Assembly: GCF_004000235.1 (NCBI RefSeq)
Contig: NZ_RCIO01000002.1
Span: forward strand, 68,179 to 132,178
Direction: 5' to 3'
From: Mesorhizobium sp. Z1-4
Lineage (GTDB): Bacteria; Pseudomonadota; Alphaproteobacteria; Rhizobiales; Rhizobiaceae
DNA: 64,000 nt
The position numbers and the translations under genes were made by a program. Below the pieces are notes generated by a model. It worked only from the letters and a program-made list of their open reading frames with translations, was not told the origin of the DNA and searched no databases. The first letter of the stretch is position 1; the number at the start of each line of letters is the position of its first letter. This document shows, in pieces, positions 27,699-36,270 of the stretch.

Positions 27699-28946
27699 CT
27701 ATTCCTCGGCCTCGGTGTCGCTGCGCGGATCGAGCATCACCGCATTCTGCGTGACCGCGCGCTCCGCCGGCAAGGTCTTGAAGGCTTCGCGTTCGTCGAT
27801 CGGCACCGGCGCGCGGCGCGAAATACGAAGCACCGCATATCCCGCCAGGGTGAGATGCGCCCAGGCGGTGGCAAGGAAGATACCCTCGGAACTGACATAG
27901 TCCATCAGCGGCGCTGCAACCAGCGGGCCGATCATGGTGCCGCCGCCATAAAGCAGCAGTAATCCGCCGGAGACTTTCACGAAATCCTCTGCCGGAGCGT
28001 GGTCGTTGGCGTGGGCGACGGCGATCGAATAGAGGATGTAAGCCATTGCTCCATACAGCGCGGTCATGGTCAGGATCACGGCTCCCGATTTCGGCGCGAT
28101 GAGTACGATCAGGATGGCAAAGACTGCGGCGCCGGCGGCGGCTCCTGCAAGCACGTAGCGGCGGTCGGTGCGGTCGGAAAGACGGCCGGCCGGCAGCTGT
28201 GTCACGGCGCCCGCCACCACGACGAGGCTCATCATCAATGCGATTTCCGCCGTCGAGATGCCGGCGCGGGCGCCATAGACCGCGCCAAGCGTGCCCCAGG
28301 CGCCATTGGCGACGCCGACGAGCAGGCAGGCGGCAAAAGCGATCGGAGAGTTGCGATAGAGCGCCGGCAGGTCGAGCGACACTTCCGCCAGCGGTTTGGG
28401 CGTTACCGCGGTCGAAACCGCGGTCGGGATCAGCGACAGGCAGAACAGAATGCCGGTCATCATGAACAGCGTTGCGGTGGTAACGTCGCCCGCAGCGACG
28501 GTCAGCTGCCCGCCCATGATCGCGCCGTAGGTGACCATCATATAGAGCCCGAAAACGGTGCCGCGGGTCTCGTTGGTCGAACGTTCATTGAGCCAGCTTT
28601 CGATGATCATGAAGGCGCCCGCCATGACGAAGCCGGTAAGCACGCGCAGGGCGATCCAGATCAGTTCGCCGACGAGCAAACCAGAAAGCAGCGCGATGAT
28701 CGCGCCCGAGGCTGCGAACGCTCCGAAGGCGCGGACGTGGCCGACGCGCTTCACCAGGCGTGGCGCAAGCAAACATCCGGCGACAAAGCCGAGCGACCAG
28801 GCGGTGCCGAGCAGGCCGAGCGTCGTGGTCGAAAAGCCTTCCGCCTGGCCCCGCAGCGGCAGGAGCAGGCCATGAAGGCCGGAACCGGCGAGCAGAAAGG
28901 CCGTGCCCAGAAGCAGAGCGAGGATCGAGCCGAAGGTCGAGAACAT
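27699..28946 (-). CDS. MFS transporter, YcaD/UMF-like
   Basis: A 415-residue major facilitator with twelve predicted helices. RLVKRVGHVRAFGAFA after helix 2 is the MFS motif A region, ESWLNERSTNETRGTVFGLYM follows helix 4-5, and GRLSDRTDRRYVL is the second-half motif A. The ESWLN motif is typical of the YcaD group. The hydrophilic C-terminal tail is about 35 residues. Substrate unknown. It is flanked by DUF1192 upstream and ArsR downstream, all on one strand with short gaps. Confidence 0.88.
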   Translation of the reverse strand: MFSTFGSILALLLGTAFLLAGSGLHGLLLPLRGQAEGFSTTTLGLLGTAWSLGFVAGCLLAPRLVKRVGHVRAFGAFAASGAIIALLSGLLVGELIWIALRVLTGFVMAGAFMIIESWLNERSTNETRGTVFGLYMMVTYGAIMGGQLTVAAGDVTTATLFMMTGILFCLSLIPTAVSTAVTPKPLAEVSLDLPALYRNSPIAFAACLLVGVANGAWGTLGAVYGARAGISTAEIALMMSLVVVAGAVTQLPAGRLSDRTDRRYVLAGAAAGAAVFAILIVLIAPKSGAVILTMTALYGAMAYILYSIAVAHANDHAPAEDFVKVSGGLLLLYGGGTMIGPLVAAPLMDYVSSEGIFLATAWAHLTLAGYAVLRISRRAPVPIDEREAFKTLPAERAVTQNAVMLDPRSDTEAEE

Positions 28947-28982
28947 GCGGATTTCTACCGGTTTCTGTGCGTGGTCTGTGTG

Positions 28983-29174
28983 TTAGCTGCGGAACAGGGC
29001 GTCGGCTGCCGCCTTGGTTGCGCCCTTTTGCGAAAGCTCCTGCTCAAGGCGCGCAATTTCCTGCTTCAGGACCTCGATACGGGCGTGAAGTTCGTCGACT
29101 GACAGAAGTGACAGATCCTGACCGATTTCATGCGCCCTGGCTCGTTTCAGCGGTTCCTCGTCGATAAAGGCCAT
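28983..29174 (-). CDS. DUF1192 small coiled-coil protein
   Basis: A 63-residue protein, MAFIDEEPL start and a C-terminal coiled coil (LHARIEVLKQEIARLEQEL), matching the DUF1192 family of alphaproteobacteria. Function unknown. ATG 29174 has GGAG 7 bases upstream. It is followed by the MFS gene at 36 bases and is divergent from the quinone oxidoreductase with 106 bases between. Confidence 0.8.
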   Translation of the reverse strand: MAFIDEEPLKRARAHEIGQDLSLLSVDELHARIEVLKQEIARLEQELSQKGATKAAADALFRS

Positions 29175-29280
29175 GGCTGTCTCCTGCGTTCGTCGCGGCA
29201 CCGTTTGCCTGCGTTGCCTGCAAGGGTACATAGTCGAGGCGGCTTGATGCAATGCAGGTCTCGAATCAGAAGGAGCGCAA

Positions 29281-30291
29281 ATGCCAGCGTCGCAGAAACT
29301 GCCGGAAAAGATGATGGCGATCGCGATCAGCGAGCCAGGCGGTCCGATGGTGCTGAAGCCGGAAAAGCGCGACGTTCCCGCGCCGGGTGCCGGCGAAATC
29401 CTCATCAGGGTGAAGGCGGCGGGCGTCAACCGGCCTGATGTTGCGCAGCGCATGGGCGCCTATCCGCCGCCGCCGGGGGCTTCCGACCTGCCGGGCCTCG
29501 AGGCGGCCGGGGAAGTCGCGGCTGTCGGCGATGGCGTGACGCGATGGCTCCCGGGGGATCTGGTGACCGCGCTCACGCCCGGCGGTGCCTATGCCGAATT
29601 CTGTCTGACACATGAAAGCAATGCGCTGCCGGTGCCGCGCGGATTTGCGCTCACGGAAGCCGCAGCGGTGCCGGAAACCTACTTCACGGTATGGCACAAT
29701 GTGTTCGAACGCGGGGCGCTGAAGCCCGGCGAGACACTGCTGGTCCACGGCGGAAGCTCCGGCATCGGCACGACCGCAATCCAGCTTGCCAGTGCTTTCG
29801 GCTCGAAGGTCATCGCAACGGCTGGCAGTGCCGGCAAATGCCAGGCCTGTCTAGATCTCGGAGCCACAAGGGCGATTAACTACCGCGAGGAAGACTTCGT
29901 CGAGGTTGTGAAGGAAGCGACCGGCGGCGCGGGTGCCAACGTCATCCTCGACATGGTCGGCGGAAGTTACGTGGCCCGCAATTACCGTGCTGCGGCCGTC
30001 GATGGGCGCATCGTGCAGATCGCTTCGCTTGGCGGAGCTGAAGCCGAGGCAAATTTTTCCATGCTCATGGTAAAACGGCTTACCCACACCGGCTCCACGC
30101 TTCGGCCCCGCACGGTCGAATTCAAGGGCGAAATCGCTGCGGCGCTGCGCGACAAGGTGTGGCCGCTTCTGGAAGAACGGAAAGTGGCGCCGGTGATGGA
30201 CATGATCTTCCCGCTCAAGGAAGCCTGGCGCGCGCATGAGCGCATGGAAACCAGCGACCACATCGGCAAGATCGTTCTCGACGTGGGCTAG
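29281..30291 (+). CDS. NAD(P)H-quinone oxidoreductase (zeta-crystallin/PIG3 type)
   Basis: Zinc-free medium-chain dehydrogenase/reductase of 336 residues. A GroES-like N-terminal domain (AAGVNRPDVAQRMGAYPPPPGASDLPG) is followed by the Rossmann domain with LLVHGGSSGIGTTAIQLA, where GSSGIG is an NADPH-type loop. No zinc-ligand cysteines are seen. It probably reduces quinones. AAGGAG lies seven bases before the ATG. Confidence 0.88.
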   Translation: MPASQKLPEKMMAIAISEPGGPMVLKPEKRDVPAPGAGEILIRVKAAGVNRPDVAQRMGAYPPPPGASDLPGLEAAGEVAAVGDGVTRWLPGDLVTALTPGGAYAEFCLTHESNALPVPRGFALTEAAAVPETYFTVWHNVFERGALKPGETLLVHGGSSGIGTTAIQLASAFGSKVIATAGSAGKCQACLDLGATRAINYREEDFVEVVKEATGGAGANVILDMVGGSYVARNYRAAAVDGRIVQIASLGGAEAEANFSMLMVKRLTHTGSTLRPRTVEFKGEIAAALRDKVWPLLEERKVAPVMDMIFPLKEAWRAHERMETSDHIGKIVLDVG

Positions 30292-30312
30292 GCGGAAATT
30301 GGGCGGCGGCGT

Positions 30313-30326
30313 GCAAGAATTCTTGC
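30313..30326. terminator. Perfect 14-base palindrome after the oxidoreductase gene
   Basis: GCAAGAATTCTTGC begins 21 bases after the stop at 30291. A fully self-complementary 14-mer could be a small hairpin or a binding site. It has no adjacent U-tract. Confidence 0.3.
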
Positions 30327-30372
30327 TCCAGCCCCGCAAGACCGCTATATAGCCGCCCATTCCCACAGATTT

Positions 30373-30410
30373 GGTGGCATGAACCACCGCCCGCGCCAGG
30401 GACGCGGGCG
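30373..30410 (+). promoter_or_regulatory. Tandem hairpins in the trcR leader
   Basis: Two back-to-back hairpins precede the trcR ribosome binding site: GGTGG-CATGAA-CCACC (30373-30388) and an 8-base-pair GC stem CGCCCGCG-CCAGGGA-CGCGGGCG (30388-30410). They share one base, so they may exclude each other. The purine-rich AAGAAGAGGA ribosome binding site begins immediately after the second stem, which would let the structure influence translation. Confidence 0.4.
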
Positions 30411-30429
30411 AAGAAGAGGATTCGCATAT

Positions 30430-31134
30430 ATGGCCAATACGCTGCTGATGCCCAAGGCGACCGCTGTATGGCTGGTCGACAATACGGCGCTTTCGTTCGA
30501 GCAGATCGCACAGTTCTGCAAGCTGCATCCGCTTGAGGTGGGCGCCATCGCCGATGGCGATTCCGCGCAGGGCATCAAGGGTATGGACCCGATCATGACC
30601 GGCCAGCTCAGCCGCGACGAAATCGAAAAAGGCGAAGCCGATCCCGACTACCGTCTCAAGCTTTCGGAGCCGAAGGTGCGGGTGCCCGAATCCAAGCGCA
30701 AGGCGCCGCGCTACACGCCGGTATCCAAGCGCCAGGACCGCCCCAATGCGATCCTTTGGCTGGTGCGCAATCATCCTGAACTCAAGGATGCGCAGGTTTC
30801 GCGGCTGGTCGGAACGACCAAGGCGACCATCGAGCAGATCCGCAACCGTACGCACTGGAACTCTTCCAACCTGGTGCCGATGGACCCGGTGACGCTAGGC
30901 CTGTGCACGCAGATCGACCTCGATATGGAAGTGCAGAAGGCCGACCGCGGCCGCGATCACACGGCGGTGCCGTCGGGCGACACCCTGCTGCCTGCGTCCG
31001 AAACCGAGACGCTCAACCCCGATGCCGCCGCTTCGTCGGAGCCGGAAGAGGAAGAGCTCGACGCAAGCAAGGTGTTTGCAAAGCTGTCGTCGCTGAAGTC
31101 GACCGATGAAGCTGACGGCGAAGACAAGGGCTGA
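30430..31134 (+). CDS. trcR: DUF1013 cell-cycle transcriptional regulator TrcR
   Basis: A 234-residue protein matching the alphaproteobacterial DUF1013/TrcR family: MPKATAVWLVDNTALSFEQIA start, HPLEVGAIADGD, and a second helix-turn-helix-like block RPNAILWLVRNHPELKDAQVSRLVGTT. The C terminus is acidic and likely disordered. TrcR is reported to bind DNA and RNA polymerase and to activate cell-cycle genes. ATG 30430 has AGAGGA seven bases upstream; the longer frame from 30379 begins inside a leader hairpin. Confidence 0.85.
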   Translation: MANTLLMPKATAVWLVDNTALSFEQIAQFCKLHPLEVGAIADGDSAQGIKGMDPIMTGQLSRDEIEKGEADPDYRLKLSEPKVRVPESKRKAPRYTPVSKRQDRPNAILWLVRNHPELKDAQVSRLVGTTKATIEQIRNRTHWNSSNLVPMDPVTLGLCTQIDLDMEVQKADRGRDHTAVPSGDTLLPASETETLNPDAAASSEPEEEELDASKVFAKLSSLKSTDEADGEDKG

Positions 31135-31185
31135 CGCTTCTGCTTCCGGCGAGCGGCAGCCAGGCGGAGCTGAGCCGCAGCGCTG

Positions 31186-31878
31186 CTAGCGCCGCAGTCC
31201 GTGGGTTTCGAAATCGCGGTAAAAGTCCGCCAGCTGCTTGCCTCGCTCGGGCTTGAACTTGCGCCCGGCGTCGCGGATCTCGACGATTCTGTCGATACGA
31301 AATGCGCGGAAATCCTCGCGCATTTCGCACCATGCGACCAGCGTCCAGACCTTGCCCCAGAACCACAGTCCGAGTGGCCGAACATCGCGCTCCGTGCTGC
31401 GGCCAGCCTCGTCGGAATAGGCGAAGTTGAGAACGTTTCGAGTGTCGATCGCCCGTTCAAGGCGATCGAGCGCCTTTCGGGCGTCCTCACTGATCACCCA
31501 GTCCGGCATGTGGATTTCCGTGCGCGCGACGCGAGCCTTCTCGGCGTCGGGCAGCACGGCACTGATCTTGATCAGCGCCTCCTCGGCAGCGCGCGCCATC
31601 GCGGCGCCGCCAAATGCGCGCACCATACGGGCCCCGGCAACGAGCGCGACTATCTCATCCCGCGTAAACATCAGCGGCGGCAGGTCGAACCCCTCGCGCA
31701 GCAGATAACCGACGCCAGCCTCGCCATCGATCGGCACTCCGGACGACTGCAGGTCGGCAATATCGCGGTAGATGGTGCGCTCCGACACCTCGAGGCGTTC
31801 GCCCAGCATGCGCGCCGTGACCAGACGGCCGCCGCGCAGTTGCTGAACGATCTGGAACAGCCGGTCAGCGCGCCTCAT
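31186..31878 (-). CDS. YafY-type HTH/WYL transcriptional regulator
   Basis: A 230-residue DeoR-like regulator: N-terminal winged helix (RRADRLFQIVQQLR, SERTIYRDIADLQSSGVPI) and a WYL ligand-sensing domain (about 135-215: RNVLNFAYSDEAGR, ERDVRPLGLWFWGKVWTLVAWCEMR). The gene lies 44 bases downstream of a VOC gene on the same strand; YafY-VOC pairs are common, and it probably regulates that gene. The ligand is unknown. Confidence 0.88.
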   Translation of the reverse strand: MRRADRLFQIVQQLRGGRLVTARMLGERLEVSERTIYRDIADLQSSGVPIDGEAGVGYLLREGFDLPPLMFTRDEIVALVAGARMVRAFGGAAMARAAEEALIKISAVLPDAEKARVARTEIHMPDWVISEDARKALDRLERAIDTRNVLNFAYSDEAGRSTERDVRPLGLWFWGKVWTLVAWCEMREDFRAFRIDRIVEIRDAGRKFKPERGKQLADFYRDFETHGLRR

Positions 31879-31922
31879 GACGCGCCGCCTGCCGAATTGG
31901 GTTCAAACCTGATCTCATAGAG

Positions 31923-32294
31923 CTAAGCCGAAAACACGCCGATGCTGTTGCCGTCGGGATCGAGGCAATAGGCGAAGCGGCCAGCGGGCAACTCGATCAC
32001 CGGGCTCACGACCTCGCCGCCATTGGCCCTGACCCGCTCCATCGCGGCATCAACGGAATCGACGGCCAGGTGCACGGTCGGCCCGGTGCCCCGAGGCGCG
32101 GGATTGCCCGGATAAATGTTTCCGCCGATCGACTCCGACTCCTTGGCCACGAATATCGACATCGGATTGGGGCCGCCTTCCTGGTCTTTGAGCTCATTGC
32201 CGACGACCGCTGAATAGAACGCTTTTGCACGTGCCATGTCGGAGACCGGAAGTTCGGCCCACACGACCGCGTTTTGTGGGATGAAACCTGCCAT
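31923..32294 (-). CDS. VOC (glyoxalase/bleomycin resistance) family protein
   Basis: A 123-residue VOC-fold protein with the paired beta-alpha-beta units: FIPQNAVVWAELPVSDMARAKAFYS and PTVHLAVDSVDAAMERVRANGGEVVSP, ending in GRFAYCLDPDGNSIGVFS with the C-terminal metal-site glutamate replaced. Likely function is small-molecule binding or detoxification; the substrate is unknown. It is upstream of the YafY regulator in a probable two-gene operon. Confidence 0.82.
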   Translation of the reverse strand: MAGFIPQNAVVWAELPVSDMARAKAFYSAVVGNELKDQEGGPNPMSIFVAKESESIGGNIYPGNPAPRGTGPTVHLAVDSVDAAMERVRANGGEVVSPVIELPAGRFAYCLDPDGNSIGVFSA

Positions 32295-32344
32295 GATCGT
32301 ACCTTTCTTTCAGAAGAAATGTCAGGGGAGGATACGCGCCAAGA

Positions 32345-32509
32345 CTAGTCCGTACCCGAAAAACGCTCGCTATCGGGCCAGCCTATGTCTTTGCGCAGGC
32401 GCGCCGGAAGCCCAATGAGAACACGCTCCGCGCGCTTGCGTCGCAGGCTTTCGCGGTAGGTGCGTACACCGTCGAACAAGACTGCAAGTGCTGAGCCGCT
32501 GCCGGACAT
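32345..32509 (-). CDS. DUF1127 small protein
   Basis: A 54-residue protein ending in a DUF1127-like arginine-rich helix (RTYRESLRRKRAERVLIGLPARLRKDIGWPD). Short DUF1127 proteins in Rhodobacter and Agrobacterium take part in RNA maturation and phosphate or stress responses. ATG 32509 has GAAGGGA eight bases upstream. Its start diverges from the secreted protein gene at 32676. Confidence 0.75.
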   Translation of the reverse strand: MSGSGSALAVLFDGVRTYRESLRRKRAERVLIGLPARLRKDIGWPDSERFSGTD

Positions 32510-32558
32510 TGCGTGGTTCCCTTCGTGCTTTCGACGATGCCACAATCGCACATGCCTA

Positions 32559-32576
32559 CTGACAACCTTCTGTCAG
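32559..32576. other. Short inverted repeat between DUF1127 and the secreted protein gene
   Basis: CTGACA-ACCTTC-TGTCAG, perfect 6-base arms, in the 166-base divergent region. It could be a regulator site; no regulator can be named. Confidence 0.3.
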
Positions 32577-32675
32577 GATCAGATGCCGCTGCCGGAAGAG
32601 TGCCGGGGTTTGTCGCTTTGCAGTGGCGCCGCGGCGTGGGTCTTCCTATGGTCCGCGAAAAAGCGAGGTTTCATT

Positions 32676-34025
32676 ATGCCGGTGTCGAGACGTATCCTAG
32701 TCGTACTTCTGTTGTTCGCATTCGTGTCGGTCGGGCGCGGCTATGCGCGCGACTGGGGTGCGATACCCTTCCCGTCTCTTGGCGAGGGCGTGGCAGTCTG
32801 CGAAGGCACCGGCAACCACCATCTGTGTTTCGGTCTTCGCTGTGCATCCGCTGACCGGATCCCGGAGTGGTTCACGTTCCAGACGGGCGGGGATTCGGCG
32901 ACAGGTGACGTCAAGGTGTCGGTGGTGCTCGACGGATCGCGACATCACAATTTGCCGATGTCCGAAAAGCGGCGGCAAGAACTTGGGGAATGGGAATTCG
33001 CAGCGCAATTCGAATGGGCGCGCGACAGCCTATTCGTAGATCAACTGAAGGCGGGTTCGAGCATCTACGTCCTGATTGGGAATGTCTCGGGCGGAAGGCT
33101 TTCTTTGCAAGGGTCGACACGTGCGATCGATTCCATCCTGAAACAGTGCCGCCCGGTCCAGAAAAGCACAATGCCGGCTTCTCCGGCGGACGACGGCCAG
33201 GGTCTGAACGCGTCGCTTCTGGTAAATCCGGAGGCTGAAAGCCTTGCTCTCAGCCGTGCCGACATGCCGGCGCCGCTGGTTGCCGCTCTCAACGAGATTG
33301 ACGCTGAATGCGGCTCCGAACGGGTTGATCCCGATGACAGCGGCTTTGTGGCAGAAGACATTGACAGCGATGGCATCTATGACTTCCTGCTCGACCATCA
33401 GGCATTCTGCCCGGCGCGGCGGCAAATGATCTGCGGCGCCTCGCATTGCCCCTATACGGCGGTTATTTCGGCGCAGGGCCAGTGGAAGCGGTTCGACTAC
33501 ATTCTGCAGGGATATCGCGGCTTTTCTTCCGAGGGGTTTCTCTTGCCGTGCCCCGACGGCAGCGATGCCGGCATCTGGCGGCAAGGCGACCGGCTGCTCA
33601 GGAAGTTCTGTGACGCACGCCCGGAGGTGGTGGCGACCTATTCGGCCGCTGCTCCTGAGCAGTCCGGCTATCCGAAAAACATGGTGACCCTGATGAACGG
33701 CATCCGCGAGGTTTGCGCGGCCGGGGGGAGTGCGGTTTCGTTTGACGGTGCGATTTCGCGCTTCGACTTCAACGGCGACGGCGAGGATGACTATCTGCTC
33801 GACACTGCTCAAATGCAGTGCCGCGAAAAAATGCAATACTGCGCGGTCAACGCCTGCCAGATCACGCTATTTGTGTCCCATGAGGGCCGGCATGTTGAAG
33901 GCGGATTTCTTTCGGCGGAACCGCGCATCGATGGCGACCGCCTGATGATACCGTGCCCAAGCAGCGCTGGCTTCTCCACCGTCACCTTCACAGAGGGGCG
34001 CTTCGAACAAACCTCTTGCCAGTGA
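32676..34025 (+). CDS. Secreted protein with a duplicated six-cysteine, DxDxDG-containing module; family not recognised
   Basis: A 449-residue protein with a clear signal peptide (basic start, hydrophobic 7-20, likely cleavage near GYARD at 22-26). After an N-terminal domain with C42, C51, C56 and C158, two similar modules follow at about 203-312 and 339-448. Each has six cysteines at nearly the same spacing (C212/C245/C253/C258/C292/C312 and C347/C382/C389/C394/C427/C448). Each also has a calcium-loop-like acidic motif before YDFLLD or DDYLLD: DIDSDG at 228-233 and DFNGDG at 364-369. The cysteines suggest disulfides in the periplasm or outside the cell. GAGG lies seven bases before ATG 32676. 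No named domain is recognised. Confidence 0.75.
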   Translation: MPVSRRILVVLLLFAFVSVGRGYARDWGAIPFPSLGEGVAVCEGTGNHHLCFGLRCASADRIPEWFTFQTGGDSATGDVKVSVVLDGSRHHNLPMSEKRRQELGEWEFAAQFEWARDSLFVDQLKAGSSIYVLIGNVSGGRLSLQGSTRAIDSILKQCRPVQKSTMPASPADDGQGLNASLLVNPEAESLALSRADMPAPLVAALNEIDAECGSERVDPDDSGFVAEDIDSDGIYDFLLDHQAFCPARRQMICGASHCPYTAVISAQGQWKRFDYILQGYRGFSSEGFLLPCPDGSDAGIWRQGDRLLRKFCDARPEVVATYSAAAPEQSGYPKNMVTLMNGIREVCAAGGSAVSFDGAISRFDFNGDGEDDYLLDTAQMQCREKMQYCAVNACQITLFVSHEGRHVEGGFLSAEPRIDGDRLMIPCPSSAGFSTVTFTEGRFEQTSCQ

Positions 34026-34034
34026 CGGAGGCTG

Positions 34035-34826
34035 CTATTTCTCGGGCTTGACCGCGACCGTGTAGTTAAGGGGCAGCCGGCCGCCGTCGGCGTAGATCGT
34101 CTGGCCGGTGATATAGCTGGCCTGGTCGGAGGCTAGGAAGGCGGCAATCGACGCGATCTCCGAAGGCTCGCCGACGCGGCCGAGCGGGGTGCGCGACAGC
34201 AGCCTCGTTCGCGATGCCGGATCGTCGTTCACACTGGCAAGCATGTCGGTCATGATCGAGCCTGGACCGATGGCGTTGACCCGTATCCCATGTTGGGCAA
34301 GGGACAGCGCCATGACCCGCGTTAGCTGGCCGACACCGCCCTTGGAAATCGAATAGGGCACCTGGTCGGGAATCGCCAAGGTCGCATTGACCGACGACAT
34401 ATTGATGATGCTGCCCGCCGTGCCGCCTTTCTCGACCTTCTCGACCATGAATTTCGCGACAGCCTGTCCGGTGAGGAAACTGCCTTTCAGATTGACGCGC
34501 AGCACGCGGTCGAAATCCTCTTCCGTCAGGTCAAGGAATTCGGCCCGGTGGACAATACCGGCATTGTTCACCAGAACATCGATGTCGCCGAACGTATCGA
34601 TGGTCGCGGCCACCAGGTTGTGCACGTCGAGCCGGCGGCCAACATCTGCCTTGATGAACCGGCATTCGCCGAGTTGCTCCAGATTTGCGAGGGCGTTGGC
34701 GCCCTTGTCGCTGTTGACGTCGGCAAATACCACCTTGGCACCGTCGCGCAGGAACCGTTCCGCGATTGCGAAGCCAATGCCGCCGGCTCCACCGGTTACG
34801 ATCGCGATTTTGCCGTCCAGTGCCAT
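34035..34826 (-). CDS. SDR family oxidoreductase, FabG-like
   Basis: Classical 263-residue SDR: TGGAGGIG cofactor loop, VNNAGIVHRAEF, catalytic Ser in NMSSVNATL, YSISKGG with the Tyr-x3-Lys pair, and a C-terminal TGQTIYADGGRLPLNY. This form is annotated variously as glucose/ribitol dehydrogenase or FabG-like; the substrate is unknown. ATG 34826 has GGGAG 6 bases upstream. The longer frame overlaps the Hsp70-like gene and is rejected. It converges with the secreted protein gene (9-base gap). Confidence 0.88.
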   Translation of the reverse strand: MALDGKIAIVTGGAGGIGFAIAERFLRDGAKVVFADVNSDKGANALANLEQLGECRFIKADVGRRLDVHNLVAATIDTFGDIDVLVNNAGIVHRAEFLDLTEEDFDRVLRVNLKGSFLTGQAVAKFMVEKVEKGGTAGSIINMSSVNATLAIPDQVPYSISKGGVGQLTRVMALSLAQHGIRVNAIGPGSIMTDMLASVNDDPASRTRLLSRTPLGRVGEPSEIASIAAFLASDQASYITGQTIYADGGRLPLNYTVAVKPEK

Positions 34827-34878
34827 CAGGAACTCCCGTTTTCGGAACAGCTGGCATAGGCCTGCGGGCGGCGACCGG

Positions 34879-36150
34879 TCAACAGCGGGAGCCCCCGAAG
34901 CGGCGTCGGGCGTCCAGCGCCAGCCCCATTCCGACCGAGCCGAACTGGTCCGACTCCGGGGTGTGTGCATGCGGAAACCGTGCAGTTGCGACCGCCCGGA
35001 CGATTGGAACCTGCGCGCCGCCGCCGGTGAGGATCACGGTTTCGATGTCGCGGGCCTCCACGCCGGCGAGGTGCAGCACGTCGCCGATCGCGCGGTCGAT
35101 ACGCTGAACCAGTTCGCGCGCCGTCGCTTCGAACTCGGTTCGCATGACCGGATGAATGAAGTCCAACCCCGGCTCGGAAAAGCGGATCTGTGCTTCCGGT
35201 TCCGTGGTCAACTCGATTTTGGCGGCCTCGACATGTGCCGCCATGCGATGGCCGGACCGATTTTCCAGCAAATGCCGGTACCTCTCCAGCTTGGCCGGTT
35301 CCGCCGCTTCACGTATCAAGGAACGGATGTCGCGCATCGTCGCACCGGTATAAAGCCGGTTGATCCTGTGCCATGTCGCCATGTCGTTGAAGTACCAGAC
35401 CGGCAGGTGGCGCTTGCCGTCGAGCGTGCGGGTGCCAAGCCCGAAATGCGGCATCACATGCGCGATGCTGAGCTGGCGGTCGAAGTCCGTGCCGCCGACG
35501 TGAACCCCTGACGTGCCCAGAATATCGCCTGCGCGATCCACATTGCGGGCGCGCCGGGGCGAGAGCCGCAGAACGGAAAAATCCGACGTGCCGCCGCCGA
35601 TGTCGACCACAAGCGCAAGGGTTTCGTCGGAGAGCATGTGTTCGACATGAAGGGCAGCGGCCACGGGTTCGAACTGGAACTCCACATGGCCGAAACCTTC
35701 AGCATGCGCCGCGGCTTCCAACTGTTCCTGCGCGCGCCGGTCTGCTGCGTTATCGTCATCGACGAAACGTACGGGGCGCCCGAATACGACCTTCTGGGGC
35801 ACCTCACCGTGAGCGGCTTCGATACGCTGGCGCAGGTGGCCGAGAAAGCGGCCGATGATGCGCTGGAAAGTCAGCCGGTCGCGCCCAACCAGTGTTGTCT
35901 CTTCCATCAAGCCGGTGCCCAGGATCGATTTGAGAGCACGCATGAAACGGCCTTCGGCGCTGTTCATGTAGCGGGACACTGCGTCTCGCCCGAATGACAC
36001 GCCGCCGCCGTCGAGGCTAAAGAACAGGGCAGAGGGTATCGTGCCTTCCCCGCGTTCCAGTGGCACAAGAGCGGGTGCTCCGCCGGCGTCGCAAACACCG
36101 ACGGTGGAATTGGTGGTGCCGAAATCGACACCACAAAAAAGAGCTGACAT
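34879..36150 (-). CDS. Hsp70-like ATPase (YegD type)
   Basis: A 423-residue actin-fold ATPase of the Hsp70 superfamily. Phosphate 1 loop is DFGTTNSTVGV at 9-19, phosphate 2 is VVDIGGGTSDFSVL, and the adenosine motif is ILTGGGAQVPIV. It lacks the DnaK substrate-binding and lid domains and matches the YegD-like group in length. Its chaperone role is unproven. It is on the same strand as prpE, whose stop is 120 bases upstream. ATG 36150 was chosen because MSALFCGVDFG starts the fold. Confidence 0.85.
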   Translation of the reverse strand: MSALFCGVDFGTTNSTVGVCDAGGAPALVPLERGEGTIPSALFFSLDGGGVSFGRDAVSRYMNSAEGRFMRALKSILGTGLMEETTLVGRDRLTFQRIIGRFLGHLRQRIEAAHGEVPQKVVFGRPVRFVDDDNAADRRAQEQLEAAAHAEGFGHVEFQFEPVAAALHVEHMLSDETLALVVDIGGGTSDFSVLRLSPRRARNVDRAGDILGTSGVHVGGTDFDRQLSIAHVMPHFGLGTRTLDGKRHLPVWYFNDMATWHRINRLYTGATMRDIRSLIREAAEPAKLERYRHLLENRSGHRMAAHVEAAKIELTTEPEAQIRFSEPGLDFIHPVMRTEFEATARELVQRIDRAIGDVLHLAGVEARDIETVILTGGGAQVPIVRAVATARFPHAHTPESDQFGSVGMGLALDARRRFGGSRC

Positions 36151-36270
36151 TGCCGGTTGCTCGCAATGCTGCGCCGGGCGCCGAAAAGCACCCCGCTGGG
36201 TGGACTTCATGGAAGAGGGAGGCCCGTCTACAGCAATGCGGCTTGGGAGGAAACCCTGCCGGCGGCGTTT

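Noticed and set aside
27390-28946. ArsR plus MFS as an arsenic or metal resistance operon
   Set aside because: The ArsR protein lacks metal-binding cysteines and the transporter resembles YcaD/UMF, not ArsB/Acr3; no arsC or arsH is nearby.
27999-29102. A 367-codon plus-strand frame opposite the MFS transporter and DUF1192 genes
   Set aside because: Arg/His/Gln-rich antisense frame with no family features.
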